Assembly (NCBI RefSeq): GCF_006658505.1
Contig: NZ_VFUZ01000002.1
Span: 1 to 64,000, forward strand
Source: Mesorhizobium sp. B2-4-15
GTDB taxonomy: Bacteria; Pseudomonadota; Alphaproteobacteria; Rhizobiales; Rhizobiaceae
Reading direction: 5' to 3'
Length of the DNA stretch: 64,000 nucleotides
Shown in pieces: positions 17,307-28,689 of this stretch; position 1 is the stretch's first letter; each line of letters begins with the position of its first letter. Both the position numbers and the translations under genes were made by a program. The notes below the pieces were generated by a model that saw only the letters and a program-made list of their open reading frames with translations, did no database searches and was not told where the DNA came from.

Positions 17307-18133
17307 ACGACATGACGAAGACGAAGCTCAACGTCGGCTGCCAGACCTTCACCTGGGAAATGCTTGGCAAGGCCTGGACCGGCGGTCCCGACGATCTGTT
17401 GAAGGCGATCGCCGATGGCGGCTATGCCGGCATCGAGATCACCGACACCATGATCGGCCGCTACGCCGACCGGCCGTTGGAGTTCGCCGCCGCGCTGAAA
17501 TCGTCCGGCCTGACGCTCGTCTCTTTCGCCTTCGGGTCGAAGAGCGGCTTCACGCTCGAGGACCAGATCGGCGCCGACCTCGACACCGCCAAGCGCTGGA
17601 TCGACTTCGCCGCCGCCTTCCCCGGCGCGTTGGTCTCGATGGGTTCGGCGACCGTCGTTTCCGACGGGCCACGCGACGACAAGTTCGCGATCGCCGCGGA
17701 GGTTTACAACAGGGCCGGCGAGCTCGGCCGCAAGGCCGGTGTCGAGGTCGCGGTGCATCCGAGCTCGCACCACAACACGCTGCTGTTCGACCGCGCCGAC
17801 TACGACAGGATCTTTGCGTTGCTCGACCCCGATCTGGTCGGCTGGGTGCCGGATACCGGCCACATCCTGCGCGGCCACAAGGACATGGCCGATACGCTGC
17901 GCACCTATCGCGACCGCATCCGCTACATCCATCTGAAGGACGTCGACGCCAACGGCACCTGGGCGATGCTGGGCGAGGGTGTGTGCAATACGCCTGAAGT
18001 CATCGAGATCGCCGGCACCGCGCCACGCTTCAATGGCTGGCTGGTGCTGGAAGAGGAATCCAATACGGCCGCCGCCGATCCCGCCGGCGCGGTCAAGACC
18101 AACCGCCAGACAATGCGCAGCTACGGCGCCTGA
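17303..18133 (+). CDS. sugar phosphate isomerase/epimerase-like TIM-barrel protein
   Basis: A 276-residue protein of the xylose-isomerase-like TIM-barrel family that includes IolE, hydroxypyruvate isomerase and AP endonuclease 2. Visible family features are YAGIEITDTMIGRY near the N-terminus, EVAVHPSSHHNT, PDTGHILRG with a metal-ligand histidine, and YIHLKDVD with another. Members isomerise keto sugars or catalyse lyase and beta-elimination steps on 3-keto glycosides. It overlaps the permease stop by ATGA and precedes a Gfo/Idh/MocA dehydrogenase, a common pairing. The specific reaction is unknown. Confidence 0.82.
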   Translation: MNDMTKTKLNVGCQTFTWEMLGKAWTGGPDDLLKAIADGGYAGIEITDTMIGRYADRPLEFAAALKSSGLTLVSFAFGSKSGFTLEDQIGADLDTAKRWIDFAAAFPGALVSMGSATVVSDGPRDDKFAIAAEVYNRAGELGRKAGVEVAVHPSSHHNTLLFDRADYDRIFALLDPDLVGWVPDTGHILRGHKDMADTLRTYRDRIRYIHLKDVDANGTWAMLGEGVCNTPEVIEIAGTAPRFNGWLVLEEESNTAAADPAGAVKTNRQTMRSYGA

Positions 18134-18144
18134 AGAATGAAAAG

Positions 18145-19218
18145 ATGATCAAACAAGACAGACGGCTCAGGGTCGGCGTGCTCGGCTGCGGCCCCATCGC
18201 GCAGTTCGCGCATCTGGAATCCTGCGTGAAGGCCGCCAATGCCGACCTCTACGCCATCTGTGATGCGGCACCCGACCTGCTCGCCCGCATGGGCGCCACC
18301 TACGAGCCGCGGAAGATGTATGCCGACTATGATGAGATGCTCGCCGATCCCGAGTTGGAGGCGGTGATCGTCGCGACCTCGGATGCTTATCACGTGCCGA
18401 TGTCGATCAAGGCGCTCCACGGCGGCAAGCATGTTCTGTGCGAAAAGCCGATCGGCACCTCGGTGGAGGAAGGCGAGGCTCTGGCAGAGGCTGTGAAGCG
18501 CTCCGGCAAGGTGCTGCAGGTCGGGCACATGAAGCGTTTCGACCCGGCGCTGGAGGCGGCGCGCGACTTCGTTCGCGATGAGATGGGAGAGGTGCTGGCG
18601 TTGAAGGCCTGGTACTGCGATTCCACTCATCGCTACACCAACACCGATGCCGTGCAGCCGCTGCCAGTGACCAGCAAGCTGGCGCGCAAGCCGGCGGGCA
18701 ACCCCAAGGCTGATCTCAGGCAATATTTCATGCTGGCGCACGGCTCGCATCTCGTAGATACGGCGCGCTTCCTCTGCGGCGAGATCACCGCCGTGCGCGC
18801 CCGGCTCAACGAGCGCTTCGGCGCTTACTGCTGGTTTGTCGAGACCGAATTCGCCACCGGCGCGCTTGGCCATCTCGATCTTACCGTCGCCGTGCGCATG
18901 GACTGGCACGAGGGCTTCCAGCTCTATGGCGAGAACGGCTCGGTGATCGCCAAGACGTTCAACCCCTGGTACTTCCGCGCCAGCGAGGTCGATATCTTCC
19001 ATGAGAAGGATGCGACCTCGCGCAAACCGCTAGGCGCCGACGGCCATTTCTTCCGCCGCCAGTTGGAAGGCCTTGCCGATACGGTGCTCACCGGCGCGCC
19101 GATGCGCGGCGCCAATGTCGAGGACGGCATCGCGTCGATCCGCGCCATGGTGGCGATTGCCCGCTCTGTCGAGACCGGCGAGCGGGTTGAACTCGCCTCG
19201 GTTTCGGGTGGGGTCTGA
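18145..19218 (+). CDS. Gfo/Idh/MocA-family oxidoreductase
   Basis: A 357-residue NAD(P)-dependent dehydrogenase. The Rossmann motif RVGVLGCGPIAQFAHLESC lies near residues 9-27 and the conserved HVLCEKPIGTS near 94-104. The substrate domain includes MLAHGSHLVDTARFLCGE, whose histidine is placed like the family's catalytic one. It lies between two TIM-barrel genes and shares the base G of the next start codon. With the related enzyme at 12867 the regulon has two such oxidoreductases, suggesting oxidation and later reduction of a sugar. Confidence 0.88.
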   Translation: MIKQDRRLRVGVLGCGPIAQFAHLESCVKAANADLYAICDAAPDLLARMGATYEPRKMYADYDEMLADPELEAVIVATSDAYHVPMSIKALHGGKHVLCEKPIGTSVEEGEALAEAVKRSGKVLQVGHMKRFDPALEAARDFVRDEMGEVLALKAWYCDSTHRYTNTDAVQPLPVTSKLARKPAGNPKADLRQYFMLAHGSHLVDTARFLCGEITAVRARLNERFGAYCWFVETEFATGALGHLDLTVAVRMDWHEGFQLYGENGSVIAKTFNPWYFRASEVDIFHEKDATSRKPLGADGHFFRRQLEGLADTVLTGAPMRGANVEDGIASIRAMVAIARSVETGERVELASVSGGV

Positions 19219-20039
19219 TGCGCCTCGGCATCTTCGCCAAGACTTTTTCGGGCACCGACCCAGCCGCCGTGCTGGCCGCGGTGAGGCAGGCCGGATACGA
19301 GACGACGCAGTTCAATCTCGCTTGCACCGGCTTGCCTTCGATGCCCGATGCGGTGCCGGCCGACGCCGTCGCGGCCATTGGTTCCGCCGCGCGATCGTCA
19401 GGCGTCTCGCTGGCAGCGCTGTCGGGCACCTACAACATGGCGCATCCCGACAAGTCCGTGCGCGACGACGGTCTTCGTCGCCTCGCTGTTGTCATCGAGA
19501 CGGCAGCGACCCTCGGCATCCCGCTGGTGACGCTTTGCACCGGCTCGCGTAATGCCGCCGACCAATGGGCCCATCATCCCGACAATGCGACACCGGCGGC
19601 ATGGTCCGACATGGCTGCCGAGATGGAAAAGGCGCTTGTCCTGGCCGAACGTGCCGGCGTCGATCTCGGTATCGAGCCCGAGCAGGCCAACATCGTCACC
19701 TCGGCCGGGGAGGCGACGCGCCTGATCGCCGACATGGGTTCGAGGCGTCTGAAGATCGTGCTCGATCCGGCGAACCTGTTCGAGCATGCGACGCCGGACG
19801 AGGCGCGCGCCATCGTCGCCGCCGCGATCGAGGAAGCCGCCGGCCACATCGCGATGGCGCACGCCAAGGACCGGCATGGTGACGGCCGCTTTGCCACGGC
19901 TGGGCAAGGCATCGTCGACTTCCCCGATTTCGTCGCGCGGTTGAAGGACGTGGGTTTCGACGGCGCACTCGTCACCCATGGACTGTCGGCCAACGAGGCT
20001 CCTGGCGTCGCCACCTTCCTGCGGGAACTGTTCCGATGA
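19218..20039 (+). CDS. sugar phosphate isomerase/epimerase-like TIM-barrel protein
   Basis: A 273-residue second member of the xylose-isomerase-like TIM-barrel family in this operon. Markers are QAGYETTQFNLACTGL, LGIPLVTLCTGSRN, GVDLGIEPEQANIV, KIVLDPANLFEH and HIAMAHAKDR, which carry probable metal ligands. It is only distantly similar to the gene at 17303, so they likely catalyse different steps. The start overlaps the previous stop by one base and its end overlaps the hydrolase by ATGA. Confidence 0.82.
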   Translation: MRLGIFAKTFSGTDPAAVLAAVRQAGYETTQFNLACTGLPSMPDAVPADAVAAIGSAARSSGVSLAALSGTYNMAHPDKSVRDDGLRRLAVVIETAATLGIPLVTLCTGSRNAADQWAHHPDNATPAAWSDMAAEMEKALVLAERAGVDLGIEPEQANIVTSAGEATRLIADMGSRRLKIVLDPANLFEHATPDEARAIVAAAIEEAAGHIAMAHAKDRHGDGRFATAGQGIVDFPDFVARLKDVGFDGALVTHGLSANEAPGVATFLRELFR

Positions 20040-20869
20040 GTGCCGCGCCGACGATCATGCTTCGCGACGATGCCGCACTTCGTGTCTTCGACACGGAGCA
20101 GGGCAGGCTTCCCGTCGTCTTCCAGCATGGTCTCGGTGGTGATGCCGCCCAGGTGGCGCAGAATTTCCCCGACCACGTGTCGCGCCGCCGGCTGACCCTC
20201 GAATGCCGCGCGCAGGGCGGCTCCGGCGCCGGCAGCAGGCGTCCTTTTTCGATCGCGATGTTTGCCGACGATGTGCTGGCCGCCGCCGATGCCGCAGGGC
20301 TCGACCGTTTCGTTGCAGGCGGCATTTCGATGGGCGCGGCGATCGCATTGCGGCTCGCCGCCCGCCAGCCGGACCGCGTGCTTGGCTTGGTGCTGGTGCG
20401 CCCCGCCTGGGTTTTCGACGCGGCGCCGCCAAACATGCGTCCTTACGTCGAGGTGGCGGAACTCATCCGCAGCCGCCCGTTGGATAAGGCACGGGAAGCC
20501 TTCGCCTCTTCCGAGACGGCAGCCCGCTTTCGCAGCGGAGCACCGGATAATCTCGCCTCGCTGCTCGGCTTCTTCGCGCGGGAAAACGCGGCCGTCTTCG
20601 CCGAGGTGATGCAGGCAATCGCGAATGGCGGACCTGGCGTGGCGCGGGCCGAAGCCACCGGCCTGGCAATACCCACGCTGGTCATCGGCAGTGGCATCGA
20701 TCTGGTCCATCCCCTGGCGGTCGCCCGCGAGCTCGCCGGGACCATTCCCGATGCTGCCTTCGCCGAAGTGACGCCGAAGGCCACCGACAAGGATCGCCAT
20801 TTCGCCGAAATCCGGACCGCGATCGGAGGCTTTCTCGACCGAAATTTCAACAACCAGGACCAGCCATGA
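20036..20869 (+). CDS. alpha/beta-fold hydrolase
   Basis: A 277-residue cytoplasmic hydrolase. HGLGGDAAQ near residues 30-38 gives the oxyanion region. The nucleophile elbow GGISMGAAIALRLA has its serine near residue 98, and DKDRHFAEI near the end supplies the histidine. The nearest groups are lactonases and C-C or ester hydrolases. In an operon with sugar dehydrogenases a lactonase or ester-cleaving role is plausible but not proven. ATGA overlaps couple it to both neighbours. Confidence 0.82.
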   Translation: MSAAPTIMLRDDAALRVFDTEQGRLPVVFQHGLGGDAAQVAQNFPDHVSRRRLTLECRAQGGSGAGSRRPFSIAMFADDVLAAADAAGLDRFVAGGISMGAAIALRLAARQPDRVLGLVLVRPAWVFDAAPPNMRPYVEVAELIRSRPLDKAREAFASSETAARFRSGAPDNLASLLGFFARENAAVFAEVMQAIANGGPGVARAEATGLAIPTLVIGSGIDLVHPLAVARELAGTIPDAAFAEVTPKATDKDRHFAEIRTAIGGFLDRNFNNQDQP

Positions 20870-21588
20870 CCTCGAAACCTCCTTCAGGCCCGGCCGCCAT
20901 CGCCGCATTGCCGCGCGATCGTCTGATCGCAGAATTCTCGCTCTGGTCGGCCAATCTCGCCAATTTCGAAAGCGACCTCAAGCGCATCGAGCCCTATGTC
21001 GATCTGCATCATATTGATGTGGCGGACGGCCACTTCGCACCGTCCTTCCTGTTCTTTCCCGATCTCGTCGCCCGCATTGCCGGTCTGACGGCCAAGCCCA
21101 TTCACGTCCATCTGATGGTCGATGCTGGCATCGTCGAAGCACAGACGCGCCAGTTCATCGAGGCCGGCGCCGACATGATCAGCGTCCATGCCGAAAATGG
21201 CGAGGCGGGCCTGCGCGCCGTGCGGCTGGCACGTGAACTCGGCGCCGAGGCCGGCGTCGTGCTGAGGCTGGAGACGCCGGTCGAGGCGGTGACGCCGTTC
21301 GTCTCCGAGGCCGCTTTCGTCACGCTTCTCGGAACCGCCATCGGCGTCAAGGGCCAGAGCCTGTCGGACAAGGCCTGCGACAGGCTGGGCGCGGCTCGCA
21401 CCATCTTGAGGAAAGCTGGACGCGAGCAGGCTGTGGTTCTGGCAGCGGATGGCGGCATCCGCCACGAGACCGTGCCCTTGCTGCGTGCCGCCGGCGCCGA
21501 GACCGTGGTCCTGGGCTCGCTCGCCTTCGGCGACAAGGATCTGGCCGGCCGCATCAGCTGGCTGCATGGCCTGAAGGTCGCGGCATGA
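20866..21588 (+). CDS. ribulose-phosphate 3-epimerase-like protein
   Basis: A 240-residue TIM-barrel enzyme of the pentulose/hexulose-phosphate 3-epimerase family. The key motifs SLWSANLANFESDL, HHIDVADGHFAPSF and HVHLMVDAG keep the metal-binding His and Asp residues; LAADGGIRHETVPLL carries the second catalytic aspartate. Being inside a sugar operon, it probably epimerises the operon's own ketose phosphate (as AlsE does for allulose 6-phosphate) rather than serving as the housekeeping Rpe. It overlaps the hydrolase and the ROK gene by ATGA. Confidence 0.85.
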   Translation: MTSKPPSGPAAIAALPRDRLIAEFSLWSANLANFESDLKRIEPYVDLHHIDVADGHFAPSFLFFPDLVARIAGLTAKPIHVHLMVDAGIVEAQTRQFIEAGADMISVHAENGEAGLRAVRLARELGAEAGVVLRLETPVEAVTPFVSEAAFVTLLGTAIGVKGQSLSDKACDRLGAARTILRKAGREQAVVLAADGGIRHETVPLLRAAGAETVVLGSLAFGDKDLAGRISWLHGLKVAA

Positions 21589-22599
21589 GCACCGAAGCCG
21601 CTCTCGCGATCGATCTTGGCGGCACCGAACTTCGTGCCGCTCTGGTCGACCGTGACGGCAAGATCCTGGCCTTCGCGGTGGTGCCGACGCAGGCACAGGC
21701 CGGCCCCGACGTGGTGATCGGCCAGATCGAGGCGCTGGCCGCGACCGTTCATGCCGAGGCGCCGGGCCTCGCCATTGTCGGCGTCGGCGTCGGCGCGCCG
21801 GGGCCGCTCGATCCGCTGGCCGGCATCGCGGTCGGACCGCCGACGCTCGCCGGCTGGCAGGACGTGCCGCTGGCCGACATCCTCGAGCGGCGGCTCGGCC
21901 TGCCGGTGCGGCTGGAGAACGACGCCAACGCGGCGGCGCTCGGCGAATGGCGCTTCGGCGCCGGCCATGGCGCGCGCTCGCTGGTCTTCGTCACCGTATC
22001 GACCGGCATCGGCGGCGGTGTCGTCGCCGATGGGCGCATCCTGCATGGCCGCCGCGGGTTGGCCGCCGAGATCGGCCATATGACCATCACCAATGAAGGG
22101 GAACGCTGCGTGTGCGGCGTTGTCGGTTGCTTCGAGGCCATCGCCTCCGGCACTGCGCTTGGCCGCCGCGCCAATGCCGCGACATCGGCCTTCGACGGAT
22201 CGACGTTGCGCCGTCTCTCGGCCAATGCCGAAGTCACGGGCCGCCACGTGGTCGAGGCAGCGCGCCTGCAGGACGACCTCGCTCTGGCCCTGCTCGAGGA
22301 GGAGGCGCGCTGGCTGGGCGTCGGCTTCACCAACCTCCTGCATCTCTATTCGCCCGACGTGCTGGTCGTCGGCGGCGGCATCGCCAATGGTCTCGACCTC
22401 ATGCATCCGGTCATCGAGGCGACCATCCGGCAACGCGCCATGCGCGCCTATCGCGATGTGCCGGTCGTCCAGGCCCAGCTCGGCCGCCATGCCGGCCTGG
22501 TCGGCGCCGCCAGCCTGGTGCTGTTCGATGATTTGGGTGCGCTGGCTGCCCGCATGCCTGCCGGTCCAAGCGCCTATCCGGAGACGAGGAGGGACTTCA

Positions 22600-22607
<8 letters not shown>
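21585..22607 (+). CDS. ROK-family sugar kinase
   Basis: A 340-residue kinase. DLGGTELRAAL near residues 10-20 is the phosphate-1 motif. ENDANAAALGEWRFG is the catalytic ND region and VSTGIGGGVVADG the phosphate-2 motif. The ROK zinc site is intact here: GHMTI followed by CVCGVVGCFEA. Unlike the ROK gene at 5697 this is a canonical family member, likely phosphorylating the hexose or aminohexose imported by the operon. It has no DNA-binding domain. Its 3' end overlaps the ATPase gene by 8 bp. Confidence 0.88.
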
Positions 22608-23700
<1,093 letters not shown>

Positions 23701-23719
23701 CATCGTCAGCGCATGAAAA

Positions 23720-23750
23720 AATGGCCGGAGGCAGCAATGCCTCGGCCATT
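23720..23750. terminator. bidirectional intrinsic terminator between ABC operon and dctA
   Basis: AATGGCCG-g-AGGC, loop AGCAAT, GCCT-CGGCCATT forms a 12-bp stem with one bulged base. On the minus strand it is followed by six T residues, a good terminator for dctA. It lies 19 bp after the stop of the rightward operon. Confidence 0.75.
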
Positions 23751-23773
23751 TCATTGCCATGTTGCCGCCCCAA

Positions 23774-25102
23774 TCACTCGGCGGGAACGATATCCGCCGG
23801 CAGGCTGTCGTCGGCTGTTCCGGCCAATGCACTCGCAAGCTTCGCCTCGTCGAGCTCGCCTTCCCAGCGCGCGACGACCAGCGTGGCCACCGCATTGCCG
23901 ACGAAGTTGGTCAGCGCCCGGCACTCCGACATGAAACGGTCGACGCCGAGGATCAGCGCCATGCCGGCGACCGGTACCGAGGGCACGACAGAAAGCGTCG
24001 CGGCAAGGGTAATGAAGCCGGCGCCGGTGATGCCGGCAGCGCCCTTCGAGGACAGCATCGCCACCAGAAGCAGCAGGATCTGGTCGCCGAAGGACAAATG
24101 GATGTTCGTTGCCTGCGCGATGAACAGCGCCGCCAGCGTCATGTAGATGTTGGTGCCGTCGAGGTTGAAGGAATAGCCGGTCGGTATGACCAGCCCGACC
24201 ACCGAGCGCTTGGCGCCGGCCTTTTCCATCTTCTCCATCAGCGAGGGGAGGGCTGCTTCCGACGAGGACGTGCCCAGCACCAGCAGCAGCTCTTCCTTGA
24301 TGTAGCGGATGAGCGACAGGATGGAGAAGCCGTTATAGCGGCAGACCGCGCCCAGCACGACGAACACGAAAAGGAATGACGTCGCGTAGAAGGTGCCGAC
24401 CAGCATGGCGAGATTGATGACCGAGCCGATGCCGTATTTGCCGATGGTGAAGGCCATGGCGCCGAAAGCACCGATGGGGGCGGCCTTCATCAGCACGCTG
24501 ACCAGCTTGAACATCGGCGCCATCAGCGCCTGCAGGAAATTGAGCACCGGCGCGCCCCTGTCGCCGACCAGCGCCAGCGCAATGCCGAACAGCACCGAGA
24601 AGAACAGCACCTGCAGGATATCGCCATCCGCGAAGGCGCCGACGATCGTGCCCGGAATGATGTTCATCAGGAAGCCGGTGACCGACTGGTCATGCGCCTT
24701 GGCGGCGTAGGTGTTGACGGTGGAGGCGTCGAGCGTCGCCGGGTCGATGTTGAAGCCGGCGCCCGGCTGCACGACATTGGCCACGACAAGGCCGATGATC
24801 AGCGCCAGTGTCGAGAAGGTGAGGAAGTAGAGCATCGCCTTGCCGGCGACGCGGCCGACCTTCTGCAGGTCGCTCATGCCGGCGATGCCGGTCGCAACCG
24901 TCAGGAAGATGACCGGGGCGATGATCATCTTGACCAGTTTGATGAAGGCGTCGCCGAGCGGCTTCATGCTCTCGCCGATCGACGGATAGTAGTGGCCGAG
25001 CAGGATGCCGACGGTGATCGCCACCAGCACCTGCACGTAGAGTTGGGCATAGAGGGGCTTGCGCTGCGCGGCGGGCGCGGCCGATTGGTCTGCGATGTGC
25101 AT
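23774..25102 (-). CDS. dctA: C4-dicarboxylate transporter DctA
   Basis: A 442-residue inner-membrane symporter for succinate, fumarate and malate, of normal DctA length. It starts [25 protein letters not shown]. The family serine-rich loop [10 protein letters not shown] and the transport-core motifs [13 protein letters not shown] and [15 protein letters not shown] are intact. The ATG at 25102 has GGGAGA six bases upstream. It is divergent from dctBD and has a sigma-54 promoter about 95 bp upstream, the classic arrangement in rhizobia. In those bacteria it is needed for carbon supply to nitrogen-fixing bacteroids. Confidence 0.97.
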   Translation of the reverse strand: MHIADQSAAPAAQRKPLYAQLYVQVLVAITVGILLGHYYPSIGESMKPLGDAFIKLVKMIIAPVIFLTVATGIAGMSDLQKVGRVAGKAMLYFLTFSTLALIIGLVVANVVQPGAGFNIDPATLDASTVNTYAAKAHDQSVTGFLMNIIPGTIVGAFADGDILQVLFFSVLFGIALALVGDRGAPVLNFLQALMAPMFKLVSVLMKAAPIGAFGAMAFTIGKYGIGSVINLAMLVGTFYATSFLFVFVVLGAVCRYNGFSILSLIRYIKEELLLVLGTSSSEAALPSLMEKMEKAGAKRSVVGLVIPTGYSFNLDGTNIYMTLAALFIAQATNIHLSFGDQILLLLVAMLSSKGAAGITGAGFITLAATLSVVPSVPVAGMALILGVDRFMSECRALTNFVGNAVATLVVARWEGELDEAKLASALAGTADDSLPADIVPAE

Positions 25103-25196
25103 CGAACTCTCCCTGGCCGGATGGGCGGCAAATGCACCGCCCTGCGTGACTTCTCCCATCGCGGCGTTCCGGTCGCCCGCCGCTGGCCAGGACTTT

Positions 25197-25212
25197 TGCA
25201 AGCGGCGTGCCA
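25197..25212 (-). promoter_or_regulatory. sigma-54 (-24/-12) promoter of dctA
   Basis: Read leftward the sequence is TGGCACGCCGCTTGCA, a perfect match to the consensus TGGCACG-N4-TTGCA. It lies about 95 bp before the dctA start codon. DctD, encoded next door, is the expected activator. Confidence 0.92.
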
Positions 25213-25225
25213 GATCGCGGAAACA

Positions 25226-25320
25226 CCGGAATACCGGGATTCCGGGCGTTGTTCAGCGTCCTTCGGCTGCCGCATGTGCGGATTTCCGCACATGCGGCAT
25301 TTGCCTGGGCGGAATTTCGC
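25226..25320. promoter_or_regulatory. upstream activating sites for DctD
   Basis: Upstream of the dctA sigma-54 promoter are three elements. One is a 7-bp inverted repeat CCGGAAT-N6-ATTCCGG at 25226-25245. The second is a perfect 15-bp-arm palindrome at 25268-25299 (TGCCGCATGTGCGGA, TT, then its complement). The third is a looser related site GGGCGGAATTTCGC at 25307-25320. Paired sites of this kind are the known DctD enhancer layout. DctD binding is inferred from position and symmetry. Confidence 0.75.
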
Positions 25321-25391
25321 ATTAGAGTGCCTGCAAGGCCGCGACAAAAGGGAGAGGGCAGACGCCGCAAGCAGGGACCGATAGCGGCTCC

Positions 25392-27233
25392 GTGGGATTT
25401 GCCAGCCGCGGGTTGCTGCGCGAGGCGGTTGCCCGGCTACGCGATGGCCGCTGGTTTGTCGCCGTCGTTGCCCTTGCGATCCTTGCGGGCGCGATCGCCA
25501 TTGCCGGACGCATCGCCGCCGGCCAGGCGGCCAATGATCTGCGCGACGGCGCGCTGGCCGCCATGCCGCTGGCGGCGGGAACCCTGACCGGCGAAATCGA
25601 AAAACAGCGCCTGGTGCCACTGGTGCTGGCGCGCGACGACGCGGTGCGCGATGCGTTGCGCCGGGCCGGAAAAACGGAAGAGACCGCGCTCAATGAAAAG
25701 CTGAAAGCCATTGCCGGAGATGCCTCGGCGTCCGCCATCTACGTCATCGATACGGCCGGCATCGCGATCGCCGCCAGCAATGCCGGCGAACCGACCAGCT
25801 TTGTCGGCATCGACTACAATTTTCGTCACTATTTCCAGGAGGCGATGGCGAAGGGCGCGGCCAGCCAGTACGGCCTCGGCACAATCAGCGGCCGGCCGGG
25901 GCTCTACCTTGCCGGCCGCGTCGACGATGGCGGCAAGCCACTTGGCGTCGCGGTGCTGAAGGTCGAACTCGACGGCGTGGAGGCCAATTGGCGGTCCAGC
26001 AGGTTCCTGGTTTTCGTCACCGACGAACGTGGCGTCGTGCTGGCCACCAGCCAGCCCGAATGGCGGTTTCATGCGCTGGCGCCGCTCTCCACCGAAGACG
26101 CCGCCGCTGCTCATGCGCAGCTGCAACTGCCCGATGCCGCCTTCGAACCGTTGCCGATACGGCGCGGCGCTGGTGACGGCCTGGCGACGATCGACGGCCC
26201 CGGCAAGCCGCGCCGGTTCGTCGAGGTGGTGCAGAACCTGCCCGGTGCGGTTCCCGGCTGGCGCCTCTGGCTGCTGACGCCTGCCGACGCCGCACTTTCC
26301 TCCGCCGTCAACACGGCGCGCCTGACGACGCTGCTGGGGCTGCTTCTGACGGGCTTGCTTGCCTACGTGCTCACCCGCCGCCGTCGCACGCGCCGGCTGC
26401 GGCAGGAAGCGCTGGCGCGTATGAACGCTGAACTCGAAAGCCGCGTCTCCACGCGAACGGCCGAGTTGACGCGCTCCAACACGGCCCTTGCCGGCGAAAT
26501 CGCCGAGCGTGAGAGCGCCGAAGCCAAGGTGCGCAGGCTGCGTGACGATCTCGCCCAGGCCAACCGGCTTTCCATCCTCGGTCAGATCGCCGCCGGCGTC
26601 GCGCATGAGATCAACCAGCCGGTCGCCGCGATCCGCACCTATGCCGAAAATGCCGGCCGCTTCCTCGACAGCGGCAAGACCGAGCCGGCGAGCGGCAATC
26701 TGACCTCGATCGTTTCGATGACCGAGCGCATCGGCGCGATCACCGGCACCTTGCGCACCTTCGCCCGCCGGCCGGGCACCGCTGCCTCGCCGCTGCCGGT
26801 GCGCGAGGCGATCGACGGGGCACTGTCGCTGCTATCCGGCCGCATACGCGATTCCGGTGTCACCATCGTCAAGCCGCGTGGCAACGCGTCGCCGATGGTG
26901 ATGGCGAGCCGCATCCGGCTGGAGCAGATCCTGGTCAACCTGCTGCAGAACGCACTGGACGCGATGAAGGACCAACCCGACCCCCGCATCGAGATCGAGC
27001 TCGCCGAGCAGGACGACAGGATTCTGATCTCGGTGCGCGACAACGGTCCAGGTCTCGGGCCGGAGGCGGCCGCCAATCTGTTCATGCCGTTCCAGACCAC
27101 CAAGGAGAAGGGGCTTGGGCTCGGACTGGTGATCTCGCAGGAGATCGCCCAGGAACTGGGCGGCACGCTGCGGCTCGACCCCGGCAGCGCGGCGGGCGCG
27201 TCCTTCACCATCGATTTGAGGCGGATTGAATGA
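25392..27233 (+). CDS. dctB: C4-dicarboxylate sensor histidine kinase DctB
   Basis: A 613-residue membrane sensor. Membrane segment 1 is at about residues 18-42. A periplasmic tandem-PAS/Cache-like sensor region follows, then membrane segment 2 at about 305-325 and a coiled linker. The HisKA domain has H405 in [17 protein letters not shown]. The ATPase domain has N box [11 protein letters not shown]1 DNGPGLG and G2 GLGLGL. The start is GTG at 25392. It overlaps dctD by ATGA and phosphorylates DctD in response to dicarboxylates. Confidence 0.95.
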   Translation: MGFASRGLLREAVARLRDGRWFVAVVALAILAGAIAIAGRIAAGQAANDLRDGALAAMPLAAGTLTGEIEKQRLVPLVLARDDAVRDALRRAGKTEETALNEKLKAIAGDASASAIYVIDTAGIAIAASNAGEPTSFVGIDYNFRHYFQEAMAKGAASQYGLGTISGRPGLYLAGRVDDGGKPLGVAVLKVELDGVEANWRSSRFLVFVTDERGVVLATSQPEWRFHALAPLSTEDAAAAHAQLQLPDAAFEPLPIRRGAGDGLATIDGPGKPRRFVEVVQNLPGAVPGWRLWLLTPADAALSSAVNTARLTTLLGLLLTGLLAYVLTRRRRTRRLRQEALARMNAELESRVSTRTAELTRSNTALAGEIAERESAEAKVRRLRDDLAQANRLSILGQIAAGVAHEINQPVAAIRTYAENAGRFLDSGKTEPASGNLTSIVSMTERIGAITGTLRTFARRPGTAASPLPVREAIDGALSLLSGRIRDSGVTIVKPRGNASPMVMASRIRLEQILVNLLQNALDAMKDQPDPRIEIELAEQDDRILISVRDNGPGLGPEAAANLFMPFQTTKEKGLGLGLVISQEIAQELGGTLRLDPGSAAGASFTIDLRRIE

Positions 27234-28621
27234 CCGAGGGATCAGGGCTGGTGGCGCTCGTCGAAGACGATGCCGACCTGCTGCATGCCACCACGCAATT
27301 GCTCGAACTTGCCGGCTTCACGGTGGTCGCCCTTGATGCCGCCGAGGCGGCACTCGGCGTCATCGACAGGGATTTCGACGGTGTGGTCGTCAGCGACATC
27401 CGCATGCCCGGGATGAACGGGTTGCAGATGTTCGACCGCATCAAGGCGATCGACCCTGACATACCCGTGATCCTGGTCACCGGACATGGCGATGTCGATC
27501 TTGCGGTGGCCGCACTCAAGGATGGCGTCTATGATTTCATTCCAAAACCCTATGCGGGAGATCGCCTCGTCGAGGCACTGAGGCGGGCGAGCGAGAAGCG
27601 GCGGCTGGTGATGGAGAACCGGCGGCTGCGCGAGGCCGCGGCGCTCGCCGCCGACGGCCTGCCGCTGATCGGCGAAGCGCCCGCCATCCGGCGCCTTCGC
27701 GAGACCTTGCGCCAGATCGCCGACATGGATGTCGACGTGCTGGTGGAAGGGGAGACCGGAACCGGCAAGGAGGTGGTGGCGGACCTCTTGCACGGATGGG
27801 GCCGGCGGCGCGTCAAGCCTTTCGTGGCGCTGAATTGCGGCGCGCTGCCGGAGACCGTCATCGAAAGCGAGCTGTTCGGCCACGAGGCCGGCGCGTTCAC
27901 CGGCGCGCAGCGGCGGCGGATCGGCAGCATCGAGCATTCCAGCGGTGGCACGCTGTTTCTCGACGAGATCGAATCCATGCCGCCGGCCCTGCAGGTCAAG
28001 CTGCTGCGGGTGCTGGAGACGCGCAGCCTCACCCCGCTCGGCTCCAACGAGACCCGGCGCCTCGATCTCAGGGTCGTCGCGGCGACCAAGGTCGATCTCG
28101 GCCGGCCCGACCAGCGTGGCGATTTCCGCGAGGACCTCTATTTCCGCCTTAACGTGGTGACGCTGCGCATCCCGCCGCTGCGCGAGCGGCGCGGCGACAT
28201 CCCGATGCTGTTCGGGCATTTCCTGGGCAAGGCGGCGGAGCGCTTCGGCCGCCCCGTCCCGGCGGTGAACGCGGCGGTGAGCGATCATCTCCAGTCGCAT
28301 ACATGGCCGGGCAATGTGCGGGAACTCGCGCATTTCGCCGATCGTGTCGCGCTTGGCCTCGGGCCTGACGACGAGGCAAGCGCGGCACCCGCGCGGTTGC
28401 CGCAACCCTCGGCGGCACTGCCCGAGCGGGTCGGTCAATACGAGGCACAGCTCATCCGCGATGCGTTGCGCGACCATGGCGGTGACGTGCGCGGCGCCAT
28501 CGACGCGCTCGGCGTGCCGCGCAAGACGTTCTACGACAAGCTCAAACGCTACGGCATTGCCGCTGCCGATTTTCGCAATGGCGGCGATCCGGACGCTCAA
28601 TCCGTCCGAGAGCGGATATAG
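27230..28621 (+). CDS. dctD: sigma-54-dependent response regulator DctD
   Basis: A 463-residue activator. The receiver domain spans residues 1-125, with phospho-acceptor D56 in [10 protein letters not shown]. The AAA+ domain has Walker A GETGTGKE and the GAFTGA loop that contacts sigma-54. A Fis-type helix-turn-helix sits at the C-terminus ([21 protein letters not shown]). It overlaps dctB by ATGA. It is expected to bind the palindromes at 25226-25320 and drive dctA from the sigma-54 promoter. Confidence 0.96.
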   Translation: MTEGSGLVALVEDDADLLHATTQLLELAGFTVVALDAAEAALGVIDRDFDGVVVSDIRMPGMNGLQMFDRIKAIDPDIPVILVTGHGDVDLAVAALKDGVYDFIPKPYAGDRLVEALRRASEKRRLVMENRRLREAAALAADGLPLIGEAPAIRRLRETLRQIADMDVDVLVEGETGTGKEVVADLLHGWGRRRVKPFVALNCGALPETVIESELFGHEAGAFTGAQRRRIGSIEHSSGGTLFLDEIESMPPALQVKLLRVLETRSLTPLGSNETRRLDLRVVAATKVDLGRPDQRGDFREDLYFRLNVVTLRIPPLRERRGDIPMLFGHFLGKAAERFGRPVPAVNAAVSDHLQSHTWPGNVRELAHFADRVALGLGPDDEASAAPARLPQPSAALPERVGQYEAQLIRDALRDHGGDVRGAIDALGVPRKTFYDKLKRYGIAAADFRNGGDPDAQSVRERI

Positions 28622-28689
28622 ATATTGCGCGAGGGCATTGCGCTTCGTAACGCTTCATTCCTGCCCAGCCAAGCATTCCGGAAAGAGCC

